A stretch of 64,000 nucleotides of DNA. It comes from Escallonia rubra (taxonomy: Eukaryota; Streptophyta; Magnoliopsida; Escalloniales; Escalloniaceae). How positions within the stretch are numbered: the stretch's first letter is position 1; each line of letters starts with the position of its first letter. This document shows, piece by piece, positions 48,431 to 56,744 of the stretch. A program made the position numbers and the translations under genes. The stretch spans positions 1-64,000 of the forward strand of contig JAVXUO010001795.1 of the NCBI GenBank assembly GCA_033065855.1. The letters run 5' to 3'. A model generated the notes under the pieces. The model worked only from the letters and a program-made list of their open reading frames with translations, searched no databases and had not been told where the DNA came from.

Positions 48431-48499
48431 CCGATGTAACACCCTGAGTTTTTAGAGGTGCCCAAAAGAATTAGTGATTGAGAGAAAAATGATGATGAT

Positions 48500-48860
48500 G
48501 ATTTTTAGTGACAATTGGGATTGGCATTATTGTGCTTGTTGGGTGTCATCATGCAATCGTGACACCTCGTGCTTATTGAGGAGCCAGTATTGGTTACTTC
48601 TCTGATCCACACCTCGTGCTACCTATCATCGTCGTGCTTGTGATCTATCAATACATTATCACGAACACGTCGTGCTTCGAACCTTGTCGTGCTCTGGTTA
48701 GCATTGTCCTGCTTATTAGGTGGCACAACTTTGTCTCATCACCTCGTGCTTCGAGCCTTGTCGTGCTTTGGTTAGCATTGTTGTGCTTGTTAGGTGGCAT
48801 AGCCTTGTCTTGCATTGCGACGTCGTGTTTCTTTACACCTTGTGCTTCCTAGAAATTTCT
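48500..48860 (+). repeat. CACCTCGTGCTT repeat family, copy 2
   Basis: CACCTCGTGCTT/CGTCGTGCTT words recur at 30-60 bp spacing. An internal near-duplicate of about 85 bp, TTCGA(A/G)CCTTGTCGTGCT, starts at 48679 and 48762. It is inverted relative to the copy at 20540-20900. Confidence 0.65.
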
Positions 48861-51012
48861 ATAAATAACCCTTTGATCTCTTTTTAGATTATTTAAAGTT
48901 ATTTTTGAATTTCATCGATACAAAGTGAGTGAGAGAAGAAGATCAGTCGTGATTATGAAATAAGAGGATCATATGGATTGATTTGGAGAAATTTTATGAG
49001 TAGTTTCTTCATAATCTATACTATTTATTAAGACAAAACTTAGTTTGGTGTAACACCTTTTTGGTGTTACATTCAGACTCATCCTGGTGCATTCAAGTGT
49101 CCCTAATATCAAATTTTCCTAAATTTCCCATTCTCTTAACAATTGTAGAGTGGACCACTAGGGCAAAAATGTCAAAAGACACTAGCCCACTCTTTAATTT
49201 CAGTTATTTACAAGACACCCTCCCTTCACCTTATGTCCATTCTCTCTTCCTGCTCTTCCATTATGGACTGCAATCCGTTAAGAACCGGTGTAAAACTCTG
49301 CTCTTCAATTTTCCACCGGTAAGGTTCTTTCATCTTTGTTACTCATTTCACAACGCGCACAACCATTTCTATGAAATTCGTTGGGTTAGAAGGTGGCCTT
49401 TTTAAAACTACCTTTGGTTTTTTATTCCTGAAATTCGTTGTGTTTGTGGAGACTAGAGAGGTGGTGGCCGAGTTTGGTAGGTTATGGTGTTGTGGCTGTG
49501 GCGGTGGGCAGGGGGTGTGTTTAGTTGTGGTTCGTTGGCTGTGGATAGTTGTGGGTGAAGCATCAGTAACCCCCTAGTAGGGGGCCCCTACCCACTTATC
49601 ATCTTTCACTTCTCTATCTATACATTCCACCAAAAGCCTCTAATATGTTGAAGGTCATGTGGAACAACTCACACTTATTTACCCTGAGAAAAGAAGACCC
49701 AGTATTTCCTACGATCTCTGCCACAAATCTCTCTCAAAGACCATGTATCTGTTTGGTTCCAAAGAAACTATAGTAATTTATCATTGAACTACGGTGAAGG
49801 TTGAGAATACTCTGTTTGTATTTTGTCAAATGGTCGAGGTGACGCCATGGCAATACTTATGGCATTGAATCCCCCTGAAGTGGAGGTATCTAGTGGCCAC
49901 GATTCAATTTGAGCCGGTGGTCGTGGGTTTCCGGATTCGTGGTTATTGGTGGCAGCTATTCAATGGGAGAGAGATTATTTTTCATATAAACACACGCATC
50001 GTGTGTGTTTTACTGCTTGTTTAGGTAAGGGGAATTTCATATCACTATCCTTTTATGCCACGTGGTTATTTCTTAACATTCGTCATACTCTTAGACATTA
50101 TTGTCATAAAAATCTTGCTCAATGCTTGTTTTGAGTATTAGTAAAGAACTTGGTTTTGAAATATGTTTGTGACGTGGCTTAAGTACTTTTGATCAATGAC
50201 AGTGCTCTAGTAATTTGTCTACGTGCATGATACGTTTTGATGATGATATAATAAGCTTTGATGGATCCCTTTAAGGATACCAGAAGTAAGATGCTGAAGT
50301 GTTATGTTTGATGCGCACATTGGATATTGAATTGGTTTACTAATTGTTCGGAGTACTAAACCACGGTAGTGTTGACGGTCTGAGCACCGAATATTTTGAC
50401 TGATCTTGAATTGTTTCGCATGTTTGATTCTGATCTTATAGTGCTATGATTATTTCACTTACTGTGCTACCCAGCTCACCCCCACCATTTACCTTTCCAC
50501 TGCAGATGATTATTTTGGTGAGCATATTCAAGCAGGATGTGAGCGAGACTTGCAGTTTTGGAGTTTAGAAATGTTTCTAATTTCTTTTTAGGACTTGTAA
50601 TCTGATCGCGATTTAGTTGTAATTACGTTGGAAGATATTGAATTATATGATAAGCGACTTGGGTCGTCACAGTCGATGTTACACCACAACTACAACTGTC
50701 ATTGTTGTGGCCACCACTGCCATCGTAGTGGCCACCACTGTCACCGTGACCACCACCACCACTGTCACCGTGACCACCACCACCACTATTATCATCAGAC
50801 CACTCTACCATGACCGTTACTATAGCCTCAGTCCCCACTACAGTGCCACCAAATCACTGCCACCACTATCGGCATAGTGTTTGCTATCATCATCACATCT
50901 GCCATGCATCACCCTGTCCCCACTCTAACTTAGCGCCACTAGCATACATGAAACCATTTAGCATAAATTTATTTCAATCATAAACAGTCTTTTCGAACCT
51001 CGCAACTTTTTA
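48861..51012. other. Spacer with probable gypsy LTR remnant and CCACCACTGTCACCGTGA repeats
   Basis: No gene recognised. The stretch 50340-50640, with TGCTACCCAGCTCACCCCC, resembles the LTR of plant Tekay/Del-type gypsy elements. At 50690-50790 an 18-bp-type repeat (CCACCACTGTCACCGTGA) follows. Confidence 0.4.
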
Positions 51013-51390
51013 TTTCTTTTAGGGTTAATTACAAAACTGTCCCCTGTGGTTTACACATCTTTGCACTTTGCCCCTCGTGTTTACAACTTTTGTAATAATG
51101 TCCCATGAGGTTAACAAAACCATTGCAATTAACTCCAAAACTGAACGGTCGTTCAAATTCAGCCATTAACAGCCCACGTGCACAGCACACCCAGTTTTCG
51201 CATGGGTAGATCGGTCATTTTTTATCCCCATGTTCCCTTGGTTATGACGAAATCATTTTTCGATCCTCATGTTCCCTAAGTTCAGTGTTGGTATGGTGTT
51301 TAAAAACAACAAAGTTTTCAAGGAAGCTGTTAGGCAACATTCTATTTTAGAAGGAAAACCAGTGGTATTCCCGAAGAATGAATCAGGGAG

Positions 51391-51630
51391 GGTTAGGGCT
51401 AGGTGTGCTTCAGAAAGGTGTCCATGGTAGGTGTATGTATCTAGGATGCAAGGAGACAATGAGGTTGATTTGGTTGTGAAGACTGTAGTAACCCAGCACA
51501 CATGTACCAGGGTTAGGGCTAGGTGTGCTTCAGAAAGATGTCCATGGTAGGTGTATATATCTAGGATGCAAGGAGACAATGAGGTTGATTTGGTTGTGAA
51601 GACTGCAGTAACCCAGCACACATGTACCAG
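51391..51630 (+). repeat. 120-bp in-frame tandem duplication of the transposase zinc ribbon
   Basis: Units 51391-51510 and 51511-51630 differ at only a few bases. Each encodes 40 residues with RARCASERCPW and THTC-type ligand residues (QHTCTR). Both copies have the same TAG right after the CPW codons. Confidence 0.92.
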
Positions 51631-53204
51631 GGTTCACAAGAATAAACATGTGACCAGTACTTGGCTAACTGCTAGATACATTAGAGATTTCAAATTAAAT
51701 CCTCAAATGAAGGTTGGTACTTTGAGAAATACATTGATGAGTGATCACAAACTAGATGTGCCACTTTGGACAGTTTATAGAAGCAAAAGAAAGGCATCAA
51801 TGATGGTTGAGGGTAATATAATGAAACAGTTTGGGCAGTTAAACTCTTACATTGATGAGCTAAGGAGAAATAATCCTGGCACCACTGTAGATCTATAGTA
51901 TGAACCAGGAGGCCTAGGACAGGGTGAGTATAGGTTTCAAAGGATTTATATATGCCTTGGTGCATTGAAGGAAGGGTTCAAAGCTGGGTGTAGGAGATTG
52001 ATAAGGCTAGATGGGTGCTTTTTGAAAGGTCCCACTAATGGTCAGCTCTTGACTGTAGTTGGCATTGATCCCAACAACCAAATGTACCCAACGACATATG
52101 CTATTGTGGAGGCTGAAAACAAAGACTCTTGGGGTTGGTTTGTACAGCTTTTAGGTGATGACTTAGAGATAGAAGATAGTTTGAGATGGACATTTTTGTC
52201 TGACAAGCAAAAAAGGTTGGTTGGGAGCATAGAGTCATTGTATCCTCATACTTAGCACAGGTTTTGTGTTATGCACTTACATGTAAACTTCAAGGCAGCA
52301 GAGTTTACTAGGATTACTTTGAGAGATGCTTTGTTTGTTACAGCCAAGGCAACCAATGTGGTGAGATAAGAACATAGAATGTAAGAGATGGCTGACATAG
52401 ATAAGGAGGTAGTGGCTTGGCTTAATGATAAGCCACCTACAGAATGGTCTAGGTCACATTTTAGTACATATGTTAAATGTGATGTTCTTTTGAATAATTA
52501 TTGTGAGAGCTTCAATGCAATGATAAAAAGAAGCTAGGGATAAATTAATCATTACCTGTCTTGAAACAATAAGAAATACCTTGATGGCAAGGTTGAGGTT
52601 TTCTAGGGAACAAGCTGAGGAATGGAATGATGAGATTTGTCCTACAATACAGAGGATAATTGAAAGATGGAAGGTGTATGCTGACGAAGGGATACCATCA
52701 CACTCAAGGGATTTGAGGTTTCAGGTAGCATGTCCATAGGAGGTGGGACTTGAATGGAATTCCCTGTCCCCATGCCATTGCATGCATTTGGCACAAGAAC
52801 CTAGTAGTAGAGAATTTCATCCATGAGTGATACAGTATTGAAACATACAAGAAGTCCTATGCACCCATCATTAACCCAATGAATGGTCCAAGTATGTGGC
52901 CTAAAAGTAATTTGCCCTTCATTCTACCCATCACTTATAGAAGGCCAAGTGGTAGACCTAAGAAACTGAGGAGAATAGACAAATATGAAGCTGAGGATAA
53001 CATAGGCACTGACAAGATGTCAAGGAAAAGAACAACAACTAGATGCAGCATATGCCATCAGCTTGGGCACAATAGGTGGAAAAGCCAGAGCAACAGACAT
53101 AATACTTCCTCAGTAAGCAATTATTGATTTTATTTAGTTGGCCTAATTGTTGTTTAAACTTTAGCTTAATGTATTGTAACCTCTTTAACGAGGAGACATG
53201 CCAA

Positions 53205-53347
53205 CTGAGCAAGGCAGAGCCTCACAACAGGGAGATATGGCAATTGAGCAAGGCAGAGCCCCCACAACAGAGAAATATGGCAACTGAGCAAGGTATAGCC
53301 CCACAACAAGGAAATATGGCAACAAGCCGCCGGGGGGGGGGGGGGGG
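53205..53347. repeat. Degenerate tandem repeat and G16 run in MULE
   Basis: Four copies of a unit of about 38 bp, ATATGGCAACTGAGCAAGGC plus AGAGCCCCACAACA, lie at 53205-53325. A run of 16 G follows at 53332-53347. It codes for a QG-rich linker of the transposase. Confidence 0.8.
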
Positions 53348-53797
53348 CAGAGCCCCAAGAATGTAAAAGTTACCAGTATGTAAACTCAAAAAATGTATTT
53401 TGAATTGTATTTATAAATATGTGTATTTACTGAAAATGTCTTTGTGCAGACTAGGAGGCAACAAATTTCATCCCAACCAAGCCAAGGTGCTCCACAAAGC
53501 TCAGCTGTTACGGAGCAGATACCAGCAAGGTTTATGCCAAATCCACAGTCAACAACCCAAAGACCATCATGGCCTATACCAAGCATGGTAGAGCCACAAC
53601 CAACATCAGGCCAAGACACTCCATTCATAATGAGAGGGGGTAAGAGGTACGTGAGTTTGTCAAATCTGAAAGATGCAGCTGTTGGAGGTGGCCAAAGCCA
53701 AGGTGGCCAGAGCATAGGGAAAGAGAAGACATCCAAGGGAGGTCCAAGCCAGATGAATGAGAATTCAAAAGACAAAGGAGGCCCCCAAATCCAACTG

Positions 53798-54794
53798 TAG
53801 GACAAATGAGCACAAGATCAAGAGCAACTACAAGGAGTCAAGGTGAAGGACAGACAAAGGCTGATGCAAAGGGAAATGGAAAGCAAAAGTGTTCAGATGC
53901 CAGTGTAGCCTAGTTTTGTGAATGTAGAGGACTCACTGTTAGTTTTTGTTCAAAGTATAGGTAGGTTGGATGATTTTTGGAAGGTAGTAGATAAATTAAT
54001 AGGTGGCTGGTTTTTGGAAGCCTATTATATACACTAGAAGATAGTGCCAAAGTATATATTTTTGTATGATGAATGTAATTGGAATTGGAAAGGATGATAA
54101 TGTTTCTATGTTGGATGTAATTTAATTGGAAGATTGATGACAAAAACATTGATTGTGAATCTGTATGTTGGATGTAATGTAATTTGATTAATTCTGATGA
54201 GATTTGGTTGTAAAGAAGATTTGATCAAGAGCAGCTGTTATTGGATGTAATGTAATTTAATTGGAAATAAAATTTGGTTGATGAAAAAACCATTGGTTGT
54301 AATGTAATGACAGATTGTGATGATGTTTTATTTCATCCATGTGATGAAAAAGATATTTTTGCACTTGTGATGAAAGAGATATCTGCCATTGAGATGATGC
54401 AATTGCATTGTGCTGTATTATAATTGGAATACAACATGTAGTGTTTAGGGACAGGTCCATTTCAACATGTAACAATGTACATGGGACATATTTGTCCTGA
54501 AAATGTAAACCCCAGGATACACTTTTGTCAATTATTTTAAAGGGCAGGGGACAAAATTGCAAAATACATGGGACACTTTTGCTCGGTATGTGAAAAGTAC
54601 GGGGGACACTTTTGCCATTAACATTCAAACCACAGGGAACAGAAATGCAAAAATATTGAAATTGAAATTAGCATCATTATTTTGTTTCAGTACACAACTT
54701 GGAAACATGGGATGTTGATTCTTTTAGTACAATCCCTCATGCCATAGCTCAAAACATTACAAAACTCCCTAATTCATTACATTCCTAGCAATTT
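53798..54794. other. MULE interior between its two genes
   Basis: AT-rich, with repeated TTGGATGTAATGTAATTTGA words (54110-54300). The part 54470-54660 contains several GGGGACACTTTTGC/GGGACAAAATTGCAAAA words that echo the terminal repeats (CCCCTGTGGTTTACA). Confidence 0.6.
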
Positions 54795-55162
54795 CTACAA
54801 GCTATTGCCCACATCTTTGCCTCTAATGTTGCTCACGGCCTCTGTCTCATCGCCAAAATCAGACAATAATGCAAGCACAATCATTAGAAGCAACACCCAA
54901 CTACTAATTGCAACAATCTTCCAAAATCTCTCCTTTGACCTGTTAATCGTGATTGGAGGATCACGCCAAGCAAAAAATCCACACCTACCAACCAGTGAGA
55001 ACAAGGAGATTGTTCATTCAGATCAGGAAATTGAAGAAAAAAAGGGTTAAACACAAAACCCACCTGGTTGCTGCAACTCCAGAATCTTCGCCCCGAATTT
55101 AGATCTATCCACGAAATCTTTTTCATGGCTCTCTGACCACACTGACAGTAGACATCAACCAT
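54795..55162 (-). CDS. GRF zinc finger + membrane segment protein encoded by the MULE
   Basis: Minus strand. Exon 1 is 55162-55064 (33 codons): MVDVYCQCGQRAMKKISWID, then LNSGRRFWSCSNQ, with a GT donor directly after. The second part, to the stop at 54795, reads RCGFFAWRDPPITINRSKER, FWKIVAISSWVLLLMIVLAL, then LSDFGDETEAV. Together they give the GRF-type zinc finger (C-x-C-G, GRRFW-x-C, CGFF-x-W) followed by one hydrophobic helix (residues about 60-75). GRF fingers bind single-stranded nucleic acid in other proteins. The acceptor before the second part (GGTAG at about 54987) does not give the right phase, so the splice is uncertain or damaged. The gene reads inward from the right inverted repeat, which would supply its promoter. 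Confidence 0.7.
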
Positions 55163-55522
55163 GAGATGGTTCTTCGAAGTCTCTATCTCTCTCCTTCCCT
55201 GAAGTCTCTCTCTCTCTCTCCTCTCTTGAAACCCCTGGAGAAATACTGGAGCATAAAGAGATTTTGGAGGGAAATAGAAGTGAGTGACAGTTTTGGAGGG
55301 AACATGGGGATTGGAAATGACCGATCTACCCATGCGAAAACTGGGAGTGTTGTGCACGTGGGCTGCTAACGGCCGAATTTGAACGGCCGCTCGATTTTGA
55401 AGTTAATTACAATGATTTCGTCAACCTCAGGGGACATTATTACAAATATTGTAAACACGAAGGGTAAAGTGCAAAAATGTGTAAATCACACGGAACAATT
55501 TTCTAATTAACCCTTTCTTTTA

Positions 55523-56744
55523 TTTGCGAAAACAAAAAAGTAAAATACTTATTTAAATTCCATATTGGTCTAAAACAAATTCGATTTTATAAGATATTCA
55601 AGCTCTAGAGGAAGTCTAATTCCACTTTTATCTTTTAATTAATCTCGTAAGAGAGAGGGGTATTCCAAGAAGTTGACTATAACAAGGGACCCACTATCTC
55701 TCAAGTTGCTTGACATCCATGGACGCCGGTACGAGTTGGTTGAGAGAGCTTGACTCTTTCCTCACATTCGTCCAACCTCACATTTAACTATCACAGCAAG
55801 CATTCATTTCCTTTGAGGATCTCCCCATCCACCTTCTTTCAACATTTCATAATAATATACACATATGCACCCTATATGCATCTGTGTGACTGTATATTTC
55901 TCGATTAAACAATCCATTATCTGATTAAACAAGTTAACTATGGATCTGTCGTCCACATAATACAAAATCCCAGTTTGAAAGTTTTTGTGACAAAAACGTT
56001 TAAAAAAAGGTTGAAACCCATCTCATATTTCTCCAATTATTTGACATAAGCACAAGAAAGCTGTTTCAGCGCATTCTGTTTGTATTTTTCATCTTGATTC
56101 CAGAAAAGGCCAGAGGCCCTTGTCTGCAAATCCACTTGTTTGTGCCCAAATTTAGTCAGCTTGTTGTATTGAATTGATACCTACCTCTCAATGGTATGTA
56201 ATTCTGTCAGTAAAGCTTGCTTCTTTGCTGCTGCAATTGGGTCTTTATCTCGTTTCATGGCTAAATCAAGAGTACCCATTTATTGTTACTGGTGATTCTC
56301 TTCTTGCTCAGTCTTTATTTTAGTGGGTCTTTGTTCAGTTTGGTGGTCGTGGTCTCTTTTTGCTGACTCTTGTGGTTTCTTGAAACTTTTATATGGGTTC
56401 ATGGGTAATTGAAGCTTACCCATGAATTGACATTGATGATCCTCTTCTTTTCTTGTCCTTTTCCATCTGGGGGTCTCATGTCATGCTGGTATGCACTTCT
56501 AAATCTCAATATTTGGTGTTTGTAAAACCAGTTGTTCAGCTTTCTTGCAGAATTTTGGGTTTTCATATCATTGCTTGGTGCAGAATTGGAACTTACTTCA
56601 TATGTAAACAGTTCATGGGTTACTTTTCTTCCTTTCTTGGCCCTCAATTTCCAAATTGAAATCCCTTCAATTTCATTTTCATTTTCATTTTTGGCTTCAA
56701 TTTTCCTGTATTCAGCTGAATATCGTCTTTTTATTGACGTGATC
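55523..56744. other. Upstream region of the SD2-5-type kinase gene
   Basis: AT-rich sequence. Probable promoter and 5' leader lie within the last 600-700 bases. CTTTCTTGCAG at 56539-56549 could be the acceptor of a leader intron. An in-frame ATG at 56532 would add 71 residues, but they lack a signal peptide pattern. Confidence 0.5.

Larger units (their letters stand above)
51260..53797 (+). pseudogene. MULE transposase (MURA-type), inactivated
   Basis: In order: a zinc-ribbon DNA-binding domain (C-x4-C...HTC, 51391-51630, duplicated); NKHVTSTWLTARYI; the DDE core LIRLDGCFLKGPTNGQLL with the first aspartate (about 52009), TYAIVEAENKDSWGWF, then TFLSDKQKRL with the second aspartate (about 52197), HRFCVMHLHVNF and NNYCESFNAMIKRS with the glutamate. 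A SWIM zinc finger follows (NGIPCPHAIACIW, 52750-52790), then SGRPKKLRR and a zinc knuckle CSICHQLGHN (53047-53076). A QG-rich repeat comes next, and a final exon after TTTGTGCAG at 53449 (RGGKRYVSLSNL). In-frame stops include 51896-51898 and one at 52253. Members of this family cut and join MULE ends; this copy cannot. Confidence 0.9.
51022..55513 (+). mobile_element. Complete Mutator-like element (MULE), 4492 bp, two genes
   Basis: Terminal inverted repeats of about 218 bp begin GGGTTAATTA at 51022 and end TAATTAACCC at 55513. They match closely up to GCATGGGTAGATCGGTCATT. The perfect 9-bp duplication TTTCTTTTA lies at 51013-51021 and 55514-55522. Inside are a decayed MURA-type transposase (+) and an opposite-strand GRF zinc finger gene near the right repeat. 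Both boundaries are defined to the base. The perfect duplication suggests a fairly recent insertion, yet the transposase has many stop codons, so it was probably moved in trans or decayed quickly by C-to-T change. Confidence 0.95.

Noticed and set aside
50628-50877. TTTTTVTVT- and H-rich open frames on both strands
   Set aside because: They are translations of the CCACCACTGTCACCGTGA repeat, not proteins.
56532-56744. In-frame N-terminal extension of the SD2-5-type kinase (71 residues)
   Set aside because: The extension would bury the clear signal peptide that follows the ATG at 56745; the family length (about 820) also fits the later start.
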